Shown here one piece after another: positions 53,585-62,916 of a stretch of DNA of 64,000 nucleotides. A program made the position numbers and the translations under genes. The stretch is from Melanopsichium pennsylvanicum (Eukaryota; Basidiomycota; Ustilaginomycetes; Ustilaginales). The notes under the pieces were generated by a model. The model had not been told where the DNA came from. It ran no database searches and was given only the letters and a program-made list of their open reading frames with translations. Position 1 is the stretch's first letter. Every line of letters starts with the position of its first letter. The stretch is from positions 1,178,001-1,242,000 of the forward strand of contig OAPG01000003.1 of assembly GCA_900208305.1 (NCBI GenBank). Reading direction: 5' to 3'.

Positions 53585-54503
53585 GCGGGATACATCTATG
53601 ACGTGTTTGCCCGATGTTACTAGTCTCTTTTACCTTGAACAATGCACAACAAACTCAGAAGAAGAATTGAAGAAGAGAAGGTCCGCAATGAGGCCTCCTT
53701 CTGCCTTTATCGCATTTATGTATCACTAGCCCCTAACCTCTGTTGAAGGTCATGTCTCAATGACCAAAGACTCATGACTCAAAAGTACAGGAAAGCGCTA
53801 TAAGACGCTTGTGATATGAATAGTGTGAGTTTGTTGCGACCATACGGTGCGGTTCGGAAGGAAGGCAACCCTCTTTAAGTTGTACGAAGTCACAGTGGCC
53901 GCCACTGTCTTGTGCAGCCTTCAGTGACATAACGATGTGGCTGGGCAGGACCCGGTGCTGTCCGAGCTGGCCGTCGAATCACAACTTGTCTACTGATAGA
54001 TCTACTTTGTACCGCAACGAACCACTGTAATATTGTTGACAAGAGGTCGGGGCCCTCAACAGGGAGAGCCTCCAAGATGAGTGAAGGATGAGTTCAACTA
54101 CAGCGTATCTTGTTCACGTTGGCAGACACATGGGCAATGACAGCGTCAAGCCACAAGAGACACGTTCCTTGTCATTGTATCCACATTCGAAACACATGTA
54201 ATGATATACAAAGAGTGTATGGCTCGGATTGCGATGCTGAGGTAGTCAATGACGAAAGTCATTTTGTGTGGTAGGTGGTTGAGCAAGCAGAGCAGCTTGA
54301 ATCGCGCGAGAAAGTTGGAAAATAAGGTGTTCGGAAGGGCCACGCGCACTGACCCGTATTGAGCTGCACCTTATGAAAATTGTGTAGTCACGCTTTCAAA
54401 GCTTCTCAACGCCATCCCGACAACTTCAACACCTTTCCAAAACGGCTCGAGCCACTTGTACGAGGTAGAATCCACCACAACAACCACAGAAGATCTTCAC
54501 TTG
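53585..54503. other. Intergenic, cyclase 3' side / EMC4 upstream
   Basis: About 0.9 kb between two genes on the same strand. No gene or RNA recognised. Confidence 0.5.
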
Positions 54504-55486
54504 ATGTCGAAGGCGCAGCAGCAGCCTCTCTCGGCTTTTCGAGTCAGCTACGCCGGCTCATCAAAGTTAGTTCACCGCCCTGTTGTGTTGATATGCGCAT
54601 GCAACCACGCTGAACCGTGCTAACTATCTCCCGTTTTTGAAATCACTCAATGACCACAGATCAAAAGCACAGGACTTGCCAAATCCGATTGGCTTCACTG
54701 CTCCTGATGCTGTCAGCAAGGTAAGAGTTTCACGCGCCAGGATCAAGCCTGAAGATTCATTTACTCATTCACCACTCCTTTCCCTCCCTTTCATCCATCT
54801 ATTTCGTCAATACAGAAGCAGTCCAATTCGAAATCCTCATCAGCGGTGGTACAGCAACGCGCAGATCCAGCAGCACTTAAGATGGCCAAGGCGTGGGAAC
54901 TCGCTTACTCTCCAGCAAAGTCACTGCCCATGAACGCAATCATGCTGTACATGAGCGGTTCGGGTGTGCAGATTTTCAGTATGATGGCTGTCGGAATGCT
55001 CATCACAGGCCCATTGAAGGGCATCTCAACTATGAACAGTGGTAAGCATCCAACATTCAACCTGTGTTTGCAATTGCGAGACCAGACTAACACGGAGCTC
55101 TTACTTCACTCTGCACGAACAATGATCGGCAAATCTTTCCTACATAATAGCCTTTGACCGACTCTCTTCACCAGGTCAAAGTCTGCTGCTACCGAAGATT
55201 CTCTTCATTCTTTGCCAGCTGACATGTATTGCGGTTGGCGTGTATAAGTGTTGGAGCATGGGTCTTTTGCCCACAGAGACCAGCGACTGGCTCGCTTGGA
55301 GGGAACCACGCACAGTAAGTTGCCTCTCGCCCATCCACGCTCCATGCTCTTGTTGAGCTTGCAAGCTCGATGGTCGAAATCTTCGCTCGATCATACACTG
55401 TCTCGACACTGTGCTGATCCCTTGAATCTTGTCTACTTTTACTGTTGTGCACTTTACAGCCCCTCGAGTTCTCGCCCATTCGCTAA
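54504..55486 (+). CDS. EMC4: ER membrane protein complex subunit 4 (five exons)
   Basis: EMC inserts tail-anchored and multipass proteins into the ER membrane. Exons are 54504-54565, 54660-54720, 54816-55041, 55151-55314 and 55460-55486, with donors GTTAGT, GTAAGA, GTAAGC, GTAAGT and standard AG acceptors. They join to 179 residues, the normal family size. Landmarks are LPNPIGF near the N-terminus and LPMNAIMLYMSGSGVQIFSMM (first membrane segment), given here in part. Then come a second segment around LFILCQLTCIAVGVYK and the highly conserved CWSMGLLPTETSDWLAW, with PLEFSPIR at the end. It is the most intron-rich gene in the window. Splice sites are inferred. Confidence 0.88.
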
Positions 55487-55909
55487 GCGTCACATAGCGT
55501 CACGTACAGGTAGCGCATTGTGACTCTCTATCGAAGTCGAACATGAGGCTGTCATGATTTGAAATCATAATAATACCCTGTGATTGATGTGCAAGCGGCG
55601 GTGGATTGGCAAAGGTGCGAAGCATGAGAGTCGATATCGAACAATCAGATCCAGCAGTCGCAGCCGAAAGCTCGAGAATGAAGTCTCACAAACGGCGAAT
55701 TTCGTGTCTCTGAGATATAGGCGAACATAGGTTAAAGCCTATCCCTGTCCTCACTTTTATGTGGAGTAGAAGCAGTGGAGCGCGGCTCGCAACCGCATAT
55801 AATGAGGAGCAACACTTGAACCAACGCAACCTCCGGAGCTCGGTCTTTCCAATTCCATCTTGCATTTTGAGCCGCAACAGGGATTCTCCTGCCACTTCTT
55901 TCCCTCATC
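55487..55909. other. Intergenic, EMC4 / PRXL2-like gene
   Basis: About 420 bp with no recognised gene. Confidence 0.5.
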
Positions 55910-56551
55910 ATGTCTAGCACCGAAAAACGGGCTCAAGCGTTCAGCCCGGACGACGCCCTCCCTTCGCCCGACCAAATCTCTGCCGCCAACGAGGCTCACG
56001 TTCTTGATAATCAGGGCAACCGCGTCAGCTTTTCCTCGCTCCTAGAGAAGTCTCAGAGCAACAAGGTGCCGCTTCTGCTTGTTTTCACCCGTCACTTCCA
56101 CTGTGGCATGTGCAAGCAGTTCAACCAGGCTCTCGCTCATTCAAGCATCATCACGGATCAATCCCGAGTTTCTGTCGTCGTTGTCGGACCTGGTCAAGCA
56201 GCAGGACTCGACCAGTACAAGAGCCAAGTGAACAACCCACCCTTCCAATTCTATGCTGATCCTGACCTTAAGCTGTATAACGCGCTCGGCGTGACACGAA
56301 AGAACCTGGATCTCGGCGATTCGAACGAGATTGGCTCGCATCACAAGGGAAGCTTTTCGCAGAACCTCTTGAGTAGTGTGGCTGCGATGGTCAAGTCGCC
56401 CACTTTAGCACTCAAAGGCGGAGACATCAAGCAGCTAGGCGGTGAATTCGTCTGGAACGCGCAAGGCGAGCCGGTCCTCGCACATCGTATGCGACATACC
56501 AGAGACCACTCTGAAGTGTCCACGCTCGAAAAGGCGGTGACATCGAACTGA
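55910..56551 (+). CDS. PRXL2/AAED1-type thioredoxin-fold (AhpC/TSA-like) protein
   Basis: A 213-residue intron-free ORF. The thioredoxin-like core starts near residue 28 and contains VPLLLVFTRHFHCGMCKQF with a CxxC pair (about residues 66-69). VVVVGPGQAAGLDQYK and FQFYADPDLKLYNALGV follow. This is the pattern of the peroxiredoxin-like 2 / AAED1 family, thought to be redox proteins but poorly characterised. The C-terminal third includes the family's GGEFVWNAQGEPVLAHRMRH. Its stop is only 13 bp before the ATG of the next gene on the same strand, so the two may share a transcript. Confidence 0.8.
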   Translation: MSSTEKRAQAFSPDDALPSPDQISAANEAHVLDNQGNRVSFSSLLEKSQSNKVPLLLVFTRHFHCGMCKQFNQALAHSSIITDQSRVSVVVVGPGQAAGLDQYKSQVNNPPFQFYADPDLKLYNALGVTRKNLDLGDSNEIGSHHKGSFSQNLLSSVAAMVKSPTLALKGGDIKQLGGEFVWNAQGEPVLAHRMRHTRDHSEVSTLEKAVTSN

Positions 56552-56564
56552 GACGTCTGCCAAG

Positions 56565-57389
56565 ATGAGCGCGACTAGTGCAACTACAACGAATCCGGGT
56601 ATCGTAGGATCTAACTTGCTTCCCGGCAAGATCGTCGCTGTCACAGGTGCATCCCGTGGTATCGGTCGTGCTTGTGCACTCGCATGTGCTGCTCATGGAG
56701 CGAAGGGTGTCGTTGTGCACCACTTCGGCGATACAGAGACGACTGAGGAAGCCCAATCTGTGCAAGCCGAGCTGGAGAGGCTCGGAGCGAAAGCCGTTCT
56801 TGTTGCCGGAGACATTTCCGATGCTGCTGTCGGACAAAGCATCGCGGATGCAGCAGAGGCGCATTTTGGCCGACTTGATGTGTTCGTATCGAATGCGGGT
56901 ACCTGTCCCTTTATGGGTTCTCTCGAAATGGAAGCGGCCACCTAGCGCAAGGTACAGGATGTCAACTTGAACGGCGCCTTCTTCGCTACGCAAGCTGCTG
57001 CCCGACTCATGTCGCGGCAAACACTACGAGGAGGAAGCATCGTTGCCATCGCCTCGATCTCGGCATTGGTTGGAGGCGAGTTCCAAAGCCACTACACGCC
57101 AACAAAAGCAGGTTTAAAGAGCATGATGGAGTCAACTGCGATCGGCTTGGGTCCGCTTGGAATCAGGTGCAATAGTGTGCTTCCGGGCACAATCGAGACT
57201 GCAATCAATTAGGAAGTTCTGAAGGATCAGGACAAGAGAGACAGAATGATGGCGAGACATCCACTGAGAAGATTGGGTACGCCGGATGACATTGCTGGGC
57301 CGGTAGTCTTCTTGGCTTCAGATCTTGCAAGATTCATGACAAGTAGCTCCGTGCTGGTCGACGGAGGGTGCTTTGTCAATCTTCAGTAA
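56565..57389 (+). pseudogene. LRA1: L-rhamnose-1-dehydrogenase-like SDR with two in-frame TAG codons
   Basis: Short-chain dehydrogenase resembling yeast Lra1, which oxidises L-rhamnose with NAD(P) as the first step of the non-phosphorylating pathway. One frame of 274 codons runs from the ATG to TAA 57387-57389. It carries TAG at codons 127 (56943-56945) and 216 (57210-57212). Everything else is in place: the cofactor loop VTGASRGIGRA, VFVSNAGTCPF, VQDVNLNGAFFATQAAA, the catalytic HYTPTKAG (Tyr-x3-Lys), GIRCNSVLPGTIETAIN, and the family end [10 protein letters not shown]. The first TAG stands where a Trp or similar residue precedes VQDVNLNG, so TGG to TAG is a likely change. No frameshift is seen, so the damage is recent or the codons are read through. 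Sequencing error is also possible. Confidence 0.8.
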
Positions 57390-57858
57390 CATCAAGTTTA
57401 ACATCAAATCGCAATGTGCAAGCCATGTTTGTGTGGTTCAGTACAGATAATGTTTGAATGTGTGTACCGTATCGTGCTGCATCGCACAGTATGTCGAACC
57501 AAAGGAATGAGGTCTCGGAAGTCGGACAAGATTGCGTCGTGGCGCTCGAGGCTTTTGTTTTTACTCGTGTCCCACTCTCACACAGCTGTCAGTGCGCGGC
57601 TCATGAGCGGCCGACTAACACAGACGCGAGTTACAAAACCAACACTATCCAAAGTCACCATTCAATAGAGAGTTGAAAGAACACTTTTGTTTCATCCTTT
57701 AATTGCTTCCCATCACATTCTACATCCTACTCGCTCCTCTTCTACAACATCGTCGTTAAATCTGAGTTCCCGGTAGAACTCGCTCAGCACGCGCATACCG
57801 ACTCAGCCTTGGCTCCCACACAAAGCTGCTTGGAACGGCGTGGTCGCATACTCAAAAA
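57390..57858. other. Intergenic, ARP1 upstream
   Basis: About 470 bp; probably holds the ARP1 promoter. No element named. Confidence 0.5.
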
Positions 57859-59094
57859 ATGGCCGGCAACGAGTTTGACGATGTGCTCACGAATCAACCA
57901 GTCGTGATCGACAATGGATCAGGCTCGATCAAAGCCGGATTTGCTGGTCAGGATGCGCCCAAATGCTTTTTCCCTAGCTTTGTTGGTCGACCAAAGCATC
58001 CTCGTGTCATGGCGGGTGCTATCGAGGGCGATCTCTTCATTGGTCGCAAGGCGCAAGAGCTTCGTGGTTTGCTCAAGATTAAGTACCCCATGGAACACGG
58101 CATTGTCACAGACTGGGATGACATGGAGCGTATTTGGCGCCATGTCTACACTGACGAACTTGACACCCTCACAGAAGAGCATCCGGTCCTGTTGACAGAA
58201 GCACCGCTCAATCCAAGAGCTAACAGGGACATGGCCGCACAGATCTTCTTCGAGACATTCAATGCACCTGCGCTTTTCTCTTCGATCCAGGCTGTGTTGA
58301 GCTTATACTCGTCAGGAAGGACGACGGGAATCGTGCTTGATTCAGGGGATGGAGTCACGCACGCAGTGCCCGTGTACGAAGGATTCTCCATGCCCAACGC
58401 AATACGACGCATCGATGTTGCTGGACGAGACGTCACAGAAAACCTCCAAACCCACCTTCGTAAAGCAGGCTACCATCTCTATACATCAGCAGAGAAAGAA
58501 CTTGTTCGCATCATCAAGGAAAAGACCTGTTACGTCGCCCTCAACCCAAGCAAGGAGGAAAAAGATATTAAAGAGCATGAAGAATTCAAGCTCCCAGACG
58601 GAAACACGCTCCGCCTCGGCCCAGAACGATTCCGCGCACCCGAGATCCTGTTCAACCCAGAGCTGATAGGTCACGAATTCCCCGGTGTTCACCAGGTCAT
58701 TGTGGATTCCATCAACCGTACCGACCTCGACCTTCGCAAGAATCTGTTCAGCAACATCGTCCTGAGTGGCGGGACGACACTGACCAAAGGATTCGGAGAT
58801 CGAATGCTACAAGAAGTCAAGAGGCTGGCAGTACGAGAAATGAAGATCAAAATCTTTGCTCCACCAGAAAGAAAGTATGCAACATGGATCGGCGGTAGCA
58901 TCTTGGCCGGTTTGAGCACGTTCAAGAAGATGTGGGTTAGCGCGGAAGAGTACAATGAGGATCCTGATATCATTCACAAGAAAGTAAGTGCACACGCTCT
59001 CACATGCAGAGCGAAAGTATGGATCACAAACAGAAGCTGATCTTACTCGCTCTTCACTCGTTCCTCTCGGTAATTCACCAAACAGACATTCTGA
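57859..59094 (+). CDS. ARP1: Centractin / actin-related protein 1 (dynactin)
   Basis: Arp1 forms the short filament of dynactin that links dynein to cargo. Exon 1 is 57859-58983 and a tiny exon 2 is 59086-59094, separated by a GTAAGT/ACAG intron. Exon 2 adds only Thr-Phe-stop, giving a C-terminus of [10 protein letters not shown], the family ending. The product is 377 residues; human Arp1 has 376. Actin-fold motifs are [16 protein letters not shown] (phosphate 1), [19 protein letters not shown] (phosphate 2) and [19 protein letters not shown]. The unspliced frame would end at 59040 with an unrelated tail. It is convergent with the SANT-like gene. Confidence 0.95.
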
Positions 59095-59291
59095 TCTATT
59101 GTGCCCAACTTGAAATCTACATATACCCCAACGAGCACCTGTCTGCATTGACGAGAGTGGTGGAATGGGGCAATGGATGCCCACACGTCCTTCCAATCTT
59201 GCATAGAGTTGAAGTGCATAGCTCGGAGGCCACGGTATTTCAACTTTGAAGATCGAAGATCGAAGATTGGTGGCTGTACGGCTGCATGGAG

Positions 59292-60233
59292 CTAGGACAA
59301 TCTTAACGCTTCCTCTTCGTTGAGACGGCAAGCTTCGGCGTGGCTCATGGGTACGACAGCATTCTCGCCGTGCAGACCACGCAGCGCGTCGCGGATGAGG
59401 GTGCGAACTTTCATCTAGGACAGTGTCAGCAACCGCACTTGAATCCGTGAGACCAAGGAACTTAGGTCTTGAAACACTTACAGCGCTTCTCGGCCGAGGT
59501 TCGTGCCCGAGCTGTCAGCTTTTGCACATAACCCACTTCAAAGTCTTTGAACAAGCTGTTATCGGAAAAAAAGAGTGGCTCAACATGCTGCTCTGCGTGA
59601 CAAAGCAAAGCGAGGGACTTACTTTTCAACGATGATGTTATCCTCTTCGACCGTCCAGGGCTTCTGGGCTCGTTGCTGTGCACAGAGAATCGGAAGGTGT
59701 CAGTGGTGGTCTGGAGCGCTCATATCCCGACTACCGATAACTGAATACATTCACGAGAAACGTATGTGCTTGCGTGGGGATGACTGAGAGCCAGCTGCCT
59801 TTTCCTCTGATTGACCTTCCTCAGCTGCCATCTTGAGCTCCTCGCTGATGAGTCGTTCTTCGTCGCAGTCGCTACTGATTTCGCTGCTATCTCGTTTCTT
59901 TCCGGTTGTCTGCTTCTCTGCCTGCTCACTCACTCCGACGTTGCCTTCCGCACTCTCCTTAGAAGCTTTGGTCTTGATGGGGTCAGCTCGGTTGCTCGCT
60001 GAAGTAGCAACACTGGACACATTGGAGGCGCAACCTCCGCTGAGCGAGGTAGTCGCTGCGGGTGTCTTGGAAGAGCCACTCCTCCTCGGCGAGGGTGTAG
60101 CCTTATGCCTCTTGACTGGGCTCTCTCGAATTGTCACAGCGAAGTTTTCACAAACAAAGATGATTTCGTTGTCATTATCGTGATTCGACGTGGTGACGTC
60201 TTCAATGGGTGGCATACAGGGAGTCGACCTCAT
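59292..60233 (-). CDS. Hypothetical SANT/Myb-like protein, multi-exon (exon limits uncertain)
   Basis: I do not recognise the gene. Exon 1 (60233 to about 59755) codes a Ser/Lys/Glu-rich disordered region with acidic patches. A short second exon (about 59683-59631) codes QKPWTVEEDNIIVE, the start of a SANT/Myb helix. The third exon (about 59555-59473) codes NLFKDFEVGYVQKLTARART and completes it, and is bounded by a clear AACAG acceptor and GTAAGT donor. The last exon ends in HAEACRLNEEEALRLS and TAG at 59294-59292. The junction between exons 1 and 2 has no good phase-matched donor, and the last acceptor is ambiguous (ATGAAAG rather than CCTAG keeps the frame). A role in chromatin or DNA binding is a guess from the SANT-like part. 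Confidence 0.45.
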
Positions 60234-60672
60234 GGCGGTGCCGACGTTCGAGCGATGCGAGTGACGCTGGACGCAGGTCGCAAGGGGTAGAGAATTGTGC
60301 TACGAAAGAAGGACGAGAGGGCGTAACGAATGGCGACGAGAGGCAGGCTTTGACTGCTTGAGCACCAAGCCAACTTCCTGAAGCTTTTTGCGGATAAATA
60401 CGGAGTCGAGTTCCGCTTTCGCACCTTGAAAGTCTTGTCTAGAATCCGGCCTACAAGACAGGAACAGACAAGAGAGAATGCGGAATGCGGGAGGTGAAAG
60501 CAATGGACAGGGCCACTCGTGGAGGGAAGGAGTGCGGATGCCGAAGCTTTATCATGTTTGCCCTCAAAGCTTGACTTCGTACAAGCACGAGAGAGCTCTT
60601 TAGCCCTCGTTTTCTCACACTCCTCGCCACTTCTGGACGCTACCCCTCACCATCCACTGCATTCGACCTTCG
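60234..60672. other. Divergent intergenic region
   Basis: About 440 bp between a minus-strand and a plus-strand gene. No motif recognised. Confidence 0.4.
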
Positions 60673-61386
60673 ATGAATACTCCCACCTCCAAAATCAGTC
60701 ACGACGCCATCCTCATTAGCGAGCAGCTACTCGACCTTCTCCTCCACTCAATCCCATCTGCTCAGTTTCGATCCGGTCTGAAAGGTGAGATCGAGGAAAT
60801 GGAGGACGAGCTGCGTCCAGACTACTCAGAAAGTGAACGCACCTCCACGGTATGTGGCAATGTGACCGGTAATCGAGACGAAGTAAGGGTGAGTGGTCGA
60901 GGAAAAAGGAGAGGACTGATTGCGAAAGTCGGCTCTTTTCTCGGGCAGCTCACCACCAGCACTGTCAAAGTTGAAGATACTGCTCTTTGGCTCGACTTTG
61001 TGGATTTAGATGAGCAGGAAGCTGTAATGAATACTGAGATTGAGAAGGAAGAGCTCGGAAAGAAGCAAGCAGACTCTTGCAAGACGGTCAGTAACCAGGA
61101 CGGGGATGACGAGATGGAAGTAGAGTACATGATCGTCGCGGAAAAGTTGACGACAGCCATCGAACCCATTACCACCGCAACTGAGACACGGAAGCATTCA
61201 AGGCCCCGCCAGAAGATCTCATCAAAACCGCACTCTCATTCACACACGCGAAACAGGGCCATCAAGCATTCCCTTCCCTCCACGCCGCCACAGATATTTT
61301 GCAGGGAGAAATTGAATCTTGATGCTTCTCCGGCTATGATGGCTGCGAGGGGAAAGAAGAGGAAGGGTGTAGCGGGATTCAGGTAG
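60673..61386 (+). CDS. Hypothetical protein, 237 residues
   Basis: Not recognised. The N-terminal 45 residues look helical (ISEQLLDLLLHSIPSAQF). An acidic middle and a basic C-terminal part with an RGKKRKG cluster, possibly a nuclear signal, follow. It is intron-free and starts at the first ATG after a CT-rich leader. Codon use resembles its neighbours, which supports a real gene, but no domain can be assigned. Confidence 0.5.
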   Translation: MNTPTSKISHDAILISEQLLDLLLHSIPSAQFRSGLKGEIEEMEDELRPDYSESERTSTVCGNVTGNRDEVRVSGRGKRRGLIAKVGSFLGQLTTSTVKVEDTALWLDFVDLDEQEAVMNTEIEKEELGKKQADSCKTVSNQDGDDEMEVEYMIVAEKLTTAIEPITTATETRKHSRPRQKISSKPHSHSHTRNRAIKHSLPSTPPQIFCREKLNLDASPAMMAARGKKRKGVAGFR

Positions 61387-61791
61387 GACGCAACGACTGC
61401 TAACACGTAACGACGATGCGGAGTTGGGGGTGCGGGCACGGAAGCCAAATGAATGAGACGGAGGAAAATAAAGATTTTAAAAAAATAACAATAAAAAATC
61501 GCGTGGCAGAACAATACTCTATAGCCACTCCACGCTTCGGTTATTTCTTTCTTTCCGGCATCTTTCTTCCCCGACCCCACACTTTAGGGTTACACTAGAC
61601 AATCAGATGAGCAAACAATCGCCTTCACATCGCCGAACGTGCAGCAATTCAGGAAAGTGCAACAGGGAGGTGACCTCCCCCTTCGGCAATCAGACCTGAC
61701 GTACTCCTAATGCTCCTCGACAGCATTTCGTACCACCTCTTAACGTCACCTCCATCTCATCGCTCGACCCCTAAACCAACCACAAATCAGC
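61387..61791. other. Intergenic, enoyl-CoA hydratase upstream
   Basis: About 400 bp with an A-rich run near 61465-61500. Nothing else seen. Confidence 0.4.
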
Positions 61792-62801
61792 ATGTCGTCT
61801 GCCACATTTGCTTCTCAGCCTCCTGTCAGGCCAGACTCGGCACCTGTTGCACTCTCCTTCCCACCCAACTGCGACAATCGTGTAGCAGTGATCACTCTCA
61901 ATGCGCCGGAAAAGCTCAACGCCCTTGGTTGGTCGGACTACAAGTCCATCACCCGCTGCCTGGAGTGGATTGCGCAGCAACCAGATCTTCTTGTCACCAT
62001 CTTGACTGGCAAAGGCCGATACTTCTCCGCCGGCGCCAACGTCAAGGACCCCACTCGAACGCTGCCCGAACATATTCAAAAGGCGGATCCGAACACCGAG
62101 GTCGGCAAGGATGTTATTGCCGACTTCTACGCTGGTCGCGCATCTGCTGGCCAAGGCAAGCTCGCCTTGGCACTGCGCAATCACCCCAAGATCATGATTG
62201 CAGCTCTCAACGGCCCTGCTGTTGGATTGAGCGCAGCCCTTATTAGCCACTGCGATCTGGTCTATGCTTACGACGATTTTTTCTTCTTCACCCCCTTCAT
62301 GTCCCTTTCCCTCGTTGCTGAAGGCCTCACCTCGGTCACGTTTATCCAGAGGATGGGCCTCGGTCGTGCAAGTGAAGCACTGCTCGAAGGTCGCAAGATG
62401 ACGGCTCAAGAACTTAAGGATAGCGGCTTCATCACTCGACTTCACGCCAAACCTGCCGGCTTTGACTTTAAAGACAAGCTCGCGACTCCACCCATCTTTG
62501 ACGAAGTGCTTGCGCATGTCAGAGAGAAGTTCCTCCCCCCAACCGCATCTCCCTTCTCGCTGCTGTATACCAAGAAGCTGCTCAACGACGCAGCATATGC
62601 GTACAGCGGTGTAGATGCCGTAAACCAGGCCGAACTCGTAAGTACACCGGTGACTCGCGCATTGTGACTGATAACAAAACCCTGACACAGAGATTTGGAC
62701 GTCCGTTTTTCCAACAGAGAGGAGCGGAGCACGTGTTTGCCTCCGGCGCTCCCCAGAGAAAGTTCGAGCACATTGCCGGTGGTGGTCGCCACAAGCTTTG
62801 A
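61792..62801 (+). CDS. Peroxisomal enoyl-CoA hydratase/isomerase family protein (Eci1/Dci1-like)
   Basis: Crotonase-fold enzyme, probably a delta3,delta2-enoyl-CoA isomerase or dienoyl-CoA isomerase used when peroxisomes oxidise unsaturated fatty acids. Exons 61792-62637 and 62691-62801 (GTAAGT/ACACAG) join in phase 0 to 318 residues. Crotonase landmarks are VAVITLNAPEKLNALGW, the oxyanion-hole region GRYFSAGANVKD and LNGPAVGLSAALISHCDLVYA. Then come FFTPFMSLSLVAEGLTSVTF and a conserved KMTAQELKDSGF. Exon 2 ends in His-Lys-Leu, which resembles the PTS1-like ends of yeast Eci1 and Dci1; without splicing this signal would be missed. Exact isomer specificity is not clear. Confidence 0.85.
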
Positions 62802-62916
62802 ACCGCCCGGGTATCAACTCAAGATCCTCTCTTTTCAGCTTGCTCCACCTTTTGCTGCACATAGAAACACAAAAGTTCGGTCAGGGACCATGTATCAGAA
62901 TAATTTTGGTTCCAAC

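Noticed and set aside
56565..57389. Reassigned TAG codon
   Set aside because: Genes elsewhere in the window end normally at TAG (for example the L1-domain gene at 18593-18595), so a general reassignment does not fit.
61771..62862. 363-codon minus-strand ORF
   Set aside because: Shadow of the enoyl-CoA hydratase gene.
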